Below, piece after piece: positions 43,001 through 53,902 of a stretch of DNA of 64,000 bases (its first letter is position 1; each line of letters begins with the position of its first letter). The DNA is taken from the NCBI GenBank assembly GCA_037576215.1, contig JBANDB010000006.1, positions 3,596,001-3,660,000 of the forward strand, read 5' to 3'. Source of the stretch: Armillaria gallica. Taxonomy: Eukaryota > Basidiomycota > Agaricomycetes > Agaricales > Physalacriaceae. The notes beneath the pieces were generated by a model. It searched no databases. It was given only the letters and a program-made list of their open reading frames with translations, and was not told where the DNA came from. The position numbers and the translations under genes were made by a program.

Positions 43001-46000
43001 TACTATTTGAAGTTTGAATTGTAATGACAAACCTGCCATCCTGAAATTGGAAGTCGACTTGCATATTCAATACCAGGCATATCAGAAGGAATCACATTAA
43101 GAATTTTCTGTTTGAATATTAGCAAAAAGTATATTAAGATATGTGCTAAACAACTTACTGCACCAAAGATTCTACCATATGTTGGATGACTAGTAATATT
43201 CTGTGGCAGCCGACCAAGTGGCTTGCCATTAATAAGGAGTAGCCCTGTTAGCAAGTTAAGATGCACTAGCTGAGACTGTTGACCAGTATCTACAGCTGTC
43301 AAAGTGCTGATCCATCGATGATTGGGAGAATCCAACACTATCCAATAGGTAGCATGATAAGCTGGCCATATTGAGGTTACAGCAAGGTGTACACCCTGCT
43401 GATGAGCACTATTCAACAGCATATCTCGTATATATGGCTCAATAAAATGAGAAAGCCTCTCACTTTGGCGTAAAAGTTTCTGAATTTCCAATGATACAAA
43501 CACTTGTCCAACTGGAGTATTGTCATGCATGATAATGGTACTTTCAACTAAAATCCTGACATCTTCATCAGAATGCAACAAAGCTGAAACATGTTCTGGC
43601 TCAACATCATATGTTGCTCTGACAGTAGCTGTTAATTTAAAAATACGGCATTGTAAATCTTGTATAACATCCTTTTTAACTTTTGTCTCCTGAAGTTTCT
43701 TGACAAGCATTTGCACCCATGAAAAGACAACTGTCCATGCCTTGCGCATGATACAATACATAGAAATGTTATTATTGACTATAAAGTGGGAAGCCTCAGT
43801 TGGAGTGGTTGTTACCAACAGCCGACTCATCAACAATATAATTGACCTGAGAGTTACTCCCTCTTGCCAATTGCCTTCCACACTCAGCAAAAGCTCCCAT
43901 AGCTCCTCTGAAAGTACTTGGCGAAAAGAAGGATCATAAAGGTCAATGTGCCACTCCAGGATATCATTCTCAGCTACAACTCCAATCTGACATGCACTCT
44001 GAGTCAAGAGTGTATGAACTGCTTCCTGATTGAAAGTGAGTGTCCGTGCTCTCAACTCTCTTACAATATTCAGCCACTGCAATCATCCTCCAGAACGTAA
44101 CCCAGAAAATGCTGCATATTCATGAAGTGTTAGACCAATTGAGCAGTCAGACTGATTAGCAATTATTGCATTGGATGTATGACTGGTGTTGCGAACAGCA
44201 TGTTGTAAATTGTCATATATCCCATCAGGTGTAAGTCGAAGGGTACATCGATCATAGATATCACAGTTCACAAATGGATTTTTAATCCAAGTGTCATCCT
44301 TAGAGTCATACAGCTGGTATTTCAGGCCATTATGAAGACATATCTGTGTCTCAGTAGTAGGAACTTTTAGCTCCTTGTAGTGGACCTGGAGAAATGACTT
44401 TGTTGTTGATGCTAAAGTCACTCGGCCAAGATCTTCAGAAATGTATTGTTGAAGAGGGAAGTAGGAAGCCAGTTTCATAGGGGGTAAAGCAGGAAAGGCA
44501 TTGCGAGAAGCAGGTGGTGTACAAAGATCATAAAGGATCATGTAAGTTGCCACCCTCCAATGCTGAATGACAGTTGGGCATTTAATGTTGAAGACAACTA
44601 TTTTTGCCATCTCCAAGTCATCAGGTAAAGGGTGTTCATGTACAGCAATGGTCATGGATGTGTACTGTCTTTCAAGGCTACACTTCCTGCATGCATCACT
44701 ATCATGAGATGGAATGTTTGAGTAGAATCTCTCAGTATACTCATGCTCTAACTTGCTTTCTTCATCTGTGAGAGCATGGTAATGATGATTTGCTTTCTGT
44801 AGCTCCTCAACTTTGTTTGCCCGTTTTAAAACAGCATCATCTTCAATCCTCTGTTTGAGTTGCTGAAGTTCAGTGGAGGAATCAAAGTAACGGATGGCAA
44901 AGCTGCCATGACTGGCGGTTTGGTCAAATAGAGACTCTGTGCATGATGTTGAATGATGACGGTCATGAATATACTGACTGATTGAAACCATCCGATGAAG
45001 GGATTTGGAACGCCGCAGCAGAAGAGGGTTCAAAAGGTCAATTGGGACTTCTGGTGAGTATTCATGCAACAAGGGACACTGTGCAACTGCGACCTTATCC
45101 AATGCCACCCACAGATCAATGATGGTAAGGAGCATCATTGATTCGTCCTCCGCATTTGACAAATAGGCAGTTTCAGCTTCCACCTTATATTTGAATAAGC
45201 AAACAGACAGGATGTCCGAAGTTGTGCTCTGGTGAAGAGCTCCAGAAATCCAGGCATCTAGATGGTTCTCGACACAGTATTCGAAGTCTGCTAGTGCAAT
45301 GAATTTGTCATCTTTAAAGGCCGTGGAGAGCCGGTCTTTTGTGAACAAGGAGAAATCCGGATCATCTCTCAGACGAGGAGCATGGCTGGGAGAAAAGGGA
45401 GATGCCGGTTGCGGGGAGGAAGCACATTGTAAGATGCCTTCAATGTAAGAGCTCGAATTCGGAAGGGTGATTGTGGTATCAGCAGTGATGTTCAGCTTTG
45501 AAGGGTTCCAATCTGACGACTTCTGCTGCTGGATCTCGATGCCCTTGCCCCTCTTCTCGATAACATCATTCACCTCCTTCCCAACAGACAGGACTTTCTG
45601 TTGCAAAAATACCGGAGCAGAAGAGCCAAGCTTTGCAAGGCGACGGCACATCTTTTTCTTCATAACGTCAATCAAGTCACTGCTCCATCCCTTCAGTGTT
45701 GCTTGGTCTAAGATGGAGGCGAGGAAATAGGCGAGGAAATTCTTGTAATCGGAATGGTCAACACCTTAGCAGCGGATGAATTTCACATACAAATAGTAGA
45801 TATAGAGCGACAGACCTTCAAATAAGGACGACTGCAAGGCTACGCGAAGGACGAGCCAAATCGGAGATCGCCTCCAAGGAAACTTTGCATTCAACCAGCG
45901 GATATCATCGTTGATTCGCTTAGAGAACCGCTTGATGTCGGCAGCACGCCCTCCCTGACCATGCAAGATTCCCGTGAGGAGCTGTGTGATAAAGCGAGGA

Positions 46001-46639
46001 TGCGCAGGCTCTCGCTCTTCAATCACATCGTGACCGGCTTTTCGGCTTGTCGGTAAGGCCTCCTCCAGAAAATCGTTGTGCATCGCCACGAGAAACGAGG
46101 CCAGTTCTTGGCGAAAGGCAGGTACCTCAAAAGTCTCGGAGGGGACGGCAACGGCAGGGCCAGGAAAAGAAGAGATGAGCTTTCCGATAGCGCCCATGAC
46201 CTTCTCGTTCGGGAACATGACCTCGAAAGCTTCGTAGACGACTTCTTCAGCCTGCTTTCGAAAAACGACACATGCGTTCTGTGCGTTGATATGGAATACG
46301 AGTGTATCTAGAAGCATTGCGTCGGTACTGTTACCCCCCAGGGAGTAAGAAAATGGCACTCTTACCTCCGATCTCCATCGATGACAATTGTTTGTAGACT
46401 TCCGCAGACCCGAGGGTATCACTGAGTGTTGCCTCGAAGTTCTGAAGCATCTTGATAATGACATCCAATTTCCGCAGCTTGTGGCCGTCGTCGAGAAGAT
46501 GCGATCGATAACGACGCGCACAGTCCAACACGGCGTGGCATAGCGCCGCGTCGTTGGATATATCCCGGTCGTCCTCTTGTGGAAGAACGGGTGGCATGAA
46601 AACATGGTTAACAATGTAGGTGAGTACGGGGTCGTCCAT
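37007..46639 (-). pseudogene. Giant DUF6606/DUF3638/DUF3645 gene, copy B, CpG-depleted
   Basis: Colinear with copies A and C from MDDPVLTYIVNHVFMPP (46,639) to HLGKMLHGHVLTPESFD (37,007), but more diverged in protein sequence. Conserved motifs remain: ACRKC (~44,690), LQLNMGEGKSSVIVPM (~40,190), DILDESDEIL (~39,780), DEAHTRGTDLKLP (~38,400) and MRMRQLGQGQSVMFFAP (~38,220). Two in-frame TGA codons occur at 44,083-44,085 and 40,438-40,440, both where A and C encode arginine. Frameshifts lie near 38,020, 37,850 and 37,290. The long frames between them (530, 359, 853 and 677 codons) are otherwise open. The stretch ~38.1-44.9 kb is very poor in CpG. It is most likely a methylated, slowly decaying paralogue, but transcription cannot be excluded. 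Confidence 0.8.
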
Positions 46640-46982
46640 GGTGGTAGAAACGAAGGGGCACTCGGCAAATTCCCAGGACGGCGTCTAGTGTATATGCCCC
46701 CTTTTGGTCCTTCACGGAACGTGATCCACGAGGCAATACCCTTGTCGATGGTCGATAAGTAGACGCCCATAATGATGAGAGACCTAATCAAGACAATCCG
46801 GAACTTACCGAAGGCAAGGACGCGTTTGGACGCGTTCGCAGTACTGGAAACAACGCTTTATAGACTGAAAATAACTACTATGAAAGTAAGTGAGTGACAC
46901 ATATCAGTCTCAAATCAGCGTACATGGCTGTCGTGTACACAATCTCTGCTACAGATACAATTACACTTCATCGAATCCCAAA
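46640..46982. promoter_or_regulatory. Upstream region of copy B / 3' flank of X2 ZZ gene
   Basis: This 343-bp stretch holds the presumed promoter of giant copy B, which reads leftward, and the 3' flank of the ZZ-finger gene, which also reads leftward. No specific element was identified. Confidence 0.35.
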
Positions 46983-48162
46983 TTACCTATATATCCTCCT
47001 GTACCATTTATCGCTAATAAGACCAAGGGCATTCTCCCGTTCTTGACGTTGTAACTCCATCCGAGCCATCGAAGACGCCAATTGCTGCTCTCCCCTCGCC
47101 TTCGCAAAATCCGAAATATCCCGTACACGCTGGAGCATTCTCTGGTCAGCACCTTCCGGCAATACCCTCCGCGGCATGTCACCCCACCCTCGGAATGACT
47201 CCAGCTGATACATTCTCAACACGCGAGAGAGATTCCCCCAAGCTCTCGATGGGTCAGAGAGGACCTCGACTGTGACTATATCGATGAAGCCAAGAAGAGG
47301 CATCTGAGAATTAGAAGACTGGAGGGGAACAGAATGCATCATGGCTGGATTAAACGCGTTTCCTAATAGACCCTGTAGGTGGGTTGTTATGGAGGGAGTT
47401 GTCGATCCAGGCGGATTGTGTCTAGGATTGAGGACGTGCTCGATGGAAAAGACATTGTATGCGTTTCTTGGTGCCTTGTCCGCCATATTCTCTTTGGAGC
47501 CACCGTACGCCGCATTTATGATGGGGTTTGACTACCCTGCCATGTGTTTGCGTTAGTCACATTGTTGAATCCAAAAGAAAGAAAAATACTTGCAGACGTT
47601 CTCGTGAAGTAGGTACCCTTGGTCATCCAAGAAACGCGAATATGCTTCTGGAGCGAGATACCCATACGACGGGTCAAGATATGTGAAGATCGCGTTAAAG
47701 AACAAGTCACCGACAGCGGTGACTTCCATGTAATCGTCGAACAATGGACCCCGTCTCCGCTAATCGCAGCGAGATGCTAGCTTGTTCGGTGGATCGGTAA
47801 ATAGAAATGGCGAGACCGCTCTGATACTAAACTTGAGTCGGACTTCGGCGGCAAGGGGGGCGGTGAGCTGATGATTGACGACGTGGTGGGAGAGGAGGGG
47901 GAATACTGGAAGTTGGGGACTGACGAACAGGAATGGTATAGGTAAGGGATACAGTTTCTGAGAGCGAAGGTGGTAAATCGCCTCCACCACTGAACCGATA
48001 TATCTGGGTCCGATGAGACGAATCGTGTTGACCGGTGAATCGTTCGCTGATCGCGCTCTCAGCGTATAAATCGTAGTCAAGACAGCTGAGGCAGTGGACC
48101 CGTGGCTTCGATGGTAAGATAGCCTGGAAACAGGAATCGCAGTTGATATGGCGGAGAATCAT
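46983..48162 (-). pseudogene. ZZ-finger/DUF7514-like gene, X2 copy with damaged finger
   Basis: The C-terminal part is intact: RGPLFDDYMEVTAVGDLFF, YLAPEAYSRFLDDQGYLLHE, an intron, then the region from YNVFSIEHVLN to the tail RENALGLISDKWYRRIYR. The N-terminal ZZ-type finger reads CDSCFQAI, then CLSCLDYDLYAES, so cysteines retained in the X1 copy are replaced here. A change of frame and a stop occur between the proline-rich linker (~47,830) and the DUF7514-like part (~47,757). The two copies are therefore damaged in complementary places. Function of the family is unknown. Confidence 0.6.
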
Positions 48163-48426
48163 GAGTGATGATAGCTGCGAACTCGAAAATCAAGTTTTGA
48201 TTCTTTATCCTGGTTATAACCATCAATGTCACCGTGCGCCAAGGACGTTCATGCCAACAGGCTCGAGTACCTGAGTTCAGTCTTAGTGGGAAAATTGGTG
48301 TAAAAAACAGGCGTAGTATAGTGTTGCTCGTCGAGGGTAGCTAGGTTTTGAGAACTCGGTGAAATATGGAGACGAACAAGTAGTGATTACATAGCGCAAA
48401 TTGTGAAATCGGAAGAATCGGCGAAA

Positions 48427-49901
48427 ATGTCCGAACCTTCACCACCACCACCACCGCGCCATATCCTTCGCTCTCATTCTTCTACTGTGACCACTCTCTT
48501 CATTTCCCTGGATAACGAGCGAATATATTCTGGAGACGGTTCTGGATTCGTTGTATCGACGTCGACACGCACGTTACGTCCTATATCCTCTTGGAAGGCC
48601 CACAACGGCGGATTACTTGGTGTACAGGAGTGGGGAGCAAACATTATCACGTACGCTGCTTTCAATCAATCTTATTGGAAGCACCACTTACACCAAGGGA
48701 TGCAGACAAGGTCGAGACAATAAGCTTCATGTATGGCTTCGCGTCGAGGAGCTGCCAGGAATTGGAGGATCAGCAGCTCTGTCTGAATCGCCCATTCCCG
48801 TCCTCCAGTACTCGATGGATGTGAATGCCTTGAACTACTGCAGATTTTCATTGATGCCCCTACCACCGAACGACAGCATAGCAGGCTCATCGTCGAAGGA
48901 TCAATCTAACGAGGCTCTGATTGCGCTCCCGAATTTAGTCGAATCTTCAGAGGTATTGCAACTAGCCCCGTTTCTTTGGAACGGATTCTTACAGTTCCTC
49001 AGGCCGACATCTGGTCCCTGCATTCTTGCAGTCGAGTCCACGCTGGGATAGGGAAGCAAGAAAGTAATGGACCCATCCTTTCCATGGACGGACGAGGGAA
49101 TCAGGCGACTGGTAATTCAATTGATTGTTGGCATTTATTCCTACCGTACTCATTCATATCAAGGCATTATAATGTCCCTTCATCTATTCGATCATGATGG
49201 TGCTCTCCGAATACTCATAGCGTATGAGAGCGGAAATGTGGCATTGCGGGAATTTGTCAAGTCAGATAGGACAGCGTCCGTTGAAGGGCTGGGATGGAAA
49301 GTTCTGTGGAAGGTGAAGCTACACGCTGAGGCAAGTACGTGTGCTTTCGTTTTCTTTGTTGACGTCTCTAACACTCAACAGTAATGGCGATGGCCGTAAC
49401 AAATGATGATTCGATGGCATTAACAGTGTCTGCAGATCATTTGATTGGTCGATATGACTTGTCAGTATGTTGCTCAGTGAATGGAAGTCCACTCACTTTT
49501 TAACGGCATAAACAGTCATTCGTAGCTGAGACACATCGAACGAATCACCCGGGAAATGGGGCTGTCGCGATCCGCGACGATGGCAGGGTTTGTGCCGTAG
49601 GTGGATGGGACGGACGGTATGTCATCTTCTCCTCGGGCACCTTCTCTCTCTTACGAATTTCCGCAGAATTCGTCTCTATTCCACGAAATCATTCAAATCC
49701 CTAGGTATTCTGAAATACCACAAAACTGGATGCCAGGCTGTCGCCTTTGCGCGAACACTATCTGCGTACCAGGCCGATGAAGATGAAGATGACGACGGCA
49801 TGAGTAAACAAGAATTGGAAGAGCGTTCTCGGTGGCTTATCGGAGGCGCGAAGGATAAACTCATCACAATATGGTCTTTGATGGCGTTCAATAGAACATG
49901 A
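48427..49901 (+). CDS. ASA1: ASTRA-associated protein 1 (Asa1), WD40 protein
   Basis: Subunit of the ASTRA complex, which in yeast works with Tra1 and the Tel2-Tti1-Tti2 chaperones in assembly of PIKK kinases and chromatin complexes. Seven exons give 389 residues with every junction in frame: 48427-48650, 48706-48952, 49003-49111, 49164-49334, 49382-49464, 49516-49616 and 49667-49901 (introns 47-55 bp). WD-like segments seen: HSSTVTTLFISLDNERIYSG, DNKLHVWLRVEELP, NALNYCRFSL, GIIMSLHLFDH, SADHLIGRYDL, GNGAVAIRDDGRVCAVGG followed by WDGRIRLYSTKSF, and the last blade with AKDKLITIWSLMAFNRT. An acidic loop (DEDEDDD) lies before the last strand, as in relatives. It is the only undamaged gene of the duplicated block and is presumably the working copy. 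Confidence 0.9.
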
Positions 49902-50045
49902 GAAGGGGGAGGACATTCCTTGACCGTAATTCCATACACTGTACACTAGTTAACACACTTGATTTTACACACACACACCACTAAATAAGATCATAGAGCA
50001 AAGCATGAGAGAGTAGAAGGCAGCTCATAACGGGACAGCCCGCCC

Positions 50046-52625
50046 TCAGATGTCAATGAACTCGCGCTTCATGTCGATGAAGGGAGCTGCGCTCACGCCC
50101 ATGAGCGCTAGCTGCTGGATACAGACGGCTGTGTGGCGATACAATGTCTCCAGCGCAGGATGGGGAGGCCGTCCTTGAGACTCTGTCGTACTCTCAGCAT
50201 TACGTCAACAAAGACGGGAAGAAGAGCTTACTCAGAATAGCTTGGTTGAGCTCATTCGCGAGTGCAATCCTAGCTTCGATCCCAACGACCTCCGCCGCAC
50301 TGCCACCAGCTTCCAAAGGGTCATCCCACGCAAGGATACCAAAAGTCTTCTTGAATATCCCTTTTACTTCTGGTCGGTGATCCACTTTGTAGTCCGCCTG
50401 TAAGGACTGCCCGTATGCAATCGCCTCGCTGAGAGACTTTTCATACCGAGCCACAGACTTCTCTGCTGCCGACATCGAGACCCCGTTGCTAAAACCATCA
50501 TCGATATCCATGCTCATGTCATCTCCAAGGTCCATTCCATCCACCATCTCTGAGTCGCTGTCGCTGACGTCCGGATGCGCAGTGTGATTTTGGCTTCATT
50601 GCCTTTTTCATCTCTCCGGCCTCTAAGATTAGCTCGACAAACTTGCGACAGCGCAGCTTGAACATCATCAGGCCCTCCTCGGCTTCCAATACCGATGGGT
50701 GGCATTTCTGTGTCTCTGAAAGAGCAGCGTCGATATCACCAGACATTACCGAGTTGACTATACGAGTACGAGACTGTACATCCCCTTCGTAGCTTGGTCG
50801 TGGTGGGACATCAGTATCCATATTCACGTCTCCATCGGGAGAAATTCCAGTGTGCTCGCTTAGTGTGTTCTGTTGCCTTTGAAGAACATTGGCAGTTCGC
50901 GTGTATCCATGATGGACCAGATAGCCTATAACCAGTTTGTTGATGGAAGTCTTTGACTCATCTTCCAGAAGCGGCGCCGACTCTTCAGACGACGCAAGCG
51001 CTCCACTCCCACCCTCGGAGGAGGGGATTCTACGGCTCTCATCAAAGAGGCAGAGGTCCAGATGAGTGGTGAGAATATTAGTCCATGACTGATTTCGTTG
51101 TTGCTGCACGTGGTATTCGATATCGAATTTGAACGGCTCATGTCCGAAATTGGCTCGGATCATCTCGTTCGAGTGTTGTAAGCCAACAGAAGGAAAAGGT
51201 CTAGGTTTTTCCCGACATTTTCGAAAACTGGTCCTGAAAACAGAAAAGGAAAGACATAAGTTTTGTTGCCGCGAAATATTTGCCTCCGTACCGATCAATG
51301 TTCCATTTCTGGTGAAGAAGGCCCGATCCGTGGTGAAATCAATTCCACAGCCTATGACGTCACCTACTGTAGTGTCATTCAATATGTGGAGTCTTCTGAG
51401 GAACAAAAAAAAATACGAACAACCATAAGTAGGACCATAAGCCGTACCGTTCCTTTCCGTTGCGAAAGAGCAGCCATCATCGCCGTGGTAACCCCAAGAA
51501 TTGGGTTCCCAACCAGGAAGTCTAGACACTTTGACATCACGCCCAGTAAATCTGGGAGAATATCAACGAAAGATGAGCAGTAGTCGCATACGCGATGAGA
51601 ACACTCGTACCCAATACTTATGTGCCTGTCATTCCATGCGGTGTCAGTCGCGTGGAATGAATAGAAACAGAATGTACACTCACGCCTTTTGTTCTTTGCT
51701 ACCGACGTAAACTTCATAGTAGTAGATACCGCAGGCTCGCGGGATAGGGTGGTCGGTACGAGCCGCAGCGGCGTGAGCAGTGTCTCTATCGTTGCAGCTT
51801 GATCCTGGTATTGTACATTGAATAGAAAGTTGAGAAGCACAATTAATCAAACGGACCTTGGTACGATAACTCGCGACCATCCGCAGACACATTTAGCGAC
51901 TGATGCCGGACTTCTTCACTCCAGCGAGTAGGCAAACGGAGTACTTGATCTACAGCAGGAAGGGAAGGAGTCGGATTCTCACGCGGGGGAGGACTTGCGG
52001 TACTGTCATCGTCACTGTCCGTAGATGGCGAAACTGCTCCGGAATAAGACCGGTCGTTGTTTGATTCTTTCCGGGAAGGAGGCAGAAGTGCTGGAGACTC
52101 GGTTTGCAGAAGATGCTTAAGCGCAGCATATTCGAGATACGCTGGCCGAGAAAACGACACAGGAACAGTAGGGACCGCCTGCGCAATACTTGCACCTGAC
52201 TGTCGCTGGGCACTGGGTGCTCTGCCAGTTCCACTGGGTCTGCGAGTACGCGCAGAAGACGGAGAAGATGGAAAACATGCGGGGTCGATAGTCCGCGAGG
52301 AGTCGGCACGAATGACTCGTGGTTCAAAGTTCGATCGGGGTGCACTTCTCGACGGTAAAGCGAGAGAATGCGGGTAGGAACGCGCAGTAGACCTGACAGG
52401 GGAGGTACCCGCAGCACTACTGGCACCTCTTACTCCAGGCGCTCCACTGCTTCTGTGGTCATCTACGCTGGCTCGAGTAGTATGAGCCTGGGACGAATAT
52501 GGGTGCGATCTGCTTGATACGGTGAAAGGAATGGAGAGAATAGATTCAATATTCCGGGATGGGGAGGTGGAGGTGGAGCTCCTAGGTATGGGGATGCTAG
52601 AAGATCTCGAGGGTCGGGTGGCCAT
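50046..52625 (-). CDS. Gid1/Vid30/RanBPM-like SPRY-LisH-CTLH-CRA protein, two frame breaks
   Basis: Homologue of the scaffold of the GID/CTLH E3 ubiquitin ligase, which in yeast degrades gluconeogenic enzymes. Exons: 52625-51857, 51804-51684, 51625-51611 (15 bp), 51551-51424, 51366-51292, 51233-50232 and 50182-50046. The N-terminal ~240 residues are Ser/Pro-rich and disordered. SPRY follows (GIYYYEVYVGSKEQ, WGYHGDDGCSF, GDVIGCGIDFTTDRAFFTRN), then LisH (INKLVIGYLVHHGYTRTA), CTLH (SVMSGDIDAALSE, EEGLMMFKLRCRKFVEL) and CRA (SARYEKSL-type helices), ending FIDMKREFIDI. One base seems missing near 51,190 (between KNLDLF and PSVGLQH) and one extra near 50,580, so the total length is still a multiple of three. 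Either assembly indels or early decay could explain this. It shares a ~210-bp divergent promoter with UMP1. Confidence 0.75.
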
Positions 52626-52835
52626 CGCGACAATGCCAGGCCAATTCTGTCCAGGTTCCGGTGGGAGATAAAGTAGATTGCTGGGTCTTGAAATACACCT
52701 CAATAAACCAGTAAGTACCAGGGAGCTGGGACAGAAGGAATCAATGGGGTAGCAGGAAAGGTGCCAGAATATCGCACGGAAGGGAAAAGGAGCGAACACT
52801 CAGTAGACACTGGTCAACTGGGACGATGCCCGGCA
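52626..52835. promoter_or_regulatory. Divergent promoter between GID1 and UMP1
   Basis: Only about 210 bp separate the predicted starts of the two divergent genes. If translation of UMP1 starts further downstream, the promoter would extend to ~52,935 and include two ACGCGT hexamers at 52,893-52,898 and 52,902-52,907. Confidence 0.45.
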
Positions 52836-53553
52836 ATGTCCGCGGCGAAAGTCCCCGTCACAGATGTCACAAAGTCTGGACTTTATTGTGTCACGCGTCT
52901 GACGCGTTCATCTCTCTTCTCACATTACCACAATCATGGTAAGCACGGTTTTGCTATGAAAGCCGCTTGGTTGCTGAATTGACGATAAGGAGTCCTCATA
53001 TCGCATTGTACCTTCAGGCGCCAACAAATCTGCCTCTGTTCAAGCCACAGCAGGCACTCTTGGCCTTCATGATACTCTGCAGTACGGTCCCCGTACTATT
53101 GCAGCCGAAGTCAAGACAGAAGGAGGGCTGAAAGGAAGACTTGAATCGGTAGGCCCTATTCTCTATGCTTAATGGCGGCTCTCATCTTGTTCAGTGGGAA
53201 GAGACGCAAGATAACTTGAAGCTCACTGTGCAACGAAATGTATACGGCTTGCATGCACCCATGCGACTTCTCATGGAGCGTAGGATCGTAGCTGATGTAC
53301 GAAATATTATCATTTCAACATCATATTTCCTGACCTGCTGTTAGTCACCCCATATGCCTGCCCTACCCCAGTCGAATCTACACTTGGACATTCTCATGGG
53401 CCGCGACGAGACCATAGCACCGGCAGACGTGTTTGGTGGTAAGTGTGTCAACAAAGACAGTCCACGTTAAGCTGATCCATCTATGTTGTAGGCATGGAGA
53501 CCGGGTCATCGCTGGATATTCATAGAGATATGGAGAAGAAACGGCAAATGTAA
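52836..53553 (+). CDS. UMP1: Proteasome maturation factor Ump1
   Basis: Short-lived chaperone that is sealed inside the half-proteasome and coordinates beta-subunit processing before being degraded. Five exons (52836-52938, 53018-53148, 53195-53296, 53345-53438, 53492-53553) give 163 residues in a continuous frame; introns are 46-79 bp. Diagnostic segments: SVQATAGTLGLHDTLQYGPR, WEETQDNLKLTVQRNVYGLH, APMRLLMERRIV, HMPALPQSNLHLDILMGRDE and FFGG-like VFGGMETG. The 5' end is the weak point: only a start at 52,836 keeps the frame through the first splice, although the Met at 52,936 has the look of a short first exon. It is near the ~140 residues usual for the family. Confidence 0.85.
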
Positions 53554-53902
53554 ATCATGTATAGTCGTACTGGCCTGTAAGTTCTTAGAAACCTTCATAT
53601 CGGATGGCTTAGCTGGCAGATGTCAAGAGACCACTGCGGGATCTACGTACGGGTTATTACCAGTAAGCAGCAAGGAGGACGCGCTGATATTATTGAGTCT
53701 CATGCTCGTAGCCAGCCGTACCTATATAATAATGATATTACTAGGATTGTCTGTTCGGCACGTCAAATTGCCGGCGTGGCGGTGGCGGGGAACTGACGCC
53801 TTGCTTCTAATTGTTTGTGCAAGTCCTTTGTTTCTTTCACGAGTTCCAGTCGCTTTGTTTTGACCATCTCATTCTGCGAGCGATTCACCTCGCATCGTTC
53901 CC
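53554..53902. other. Spacer UMP1 to giant copy C
   Basis: 349 bp containing the UMP1 3' end and the presumed promoter of copy C. No supported frame or element. Confidence 0.4.
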
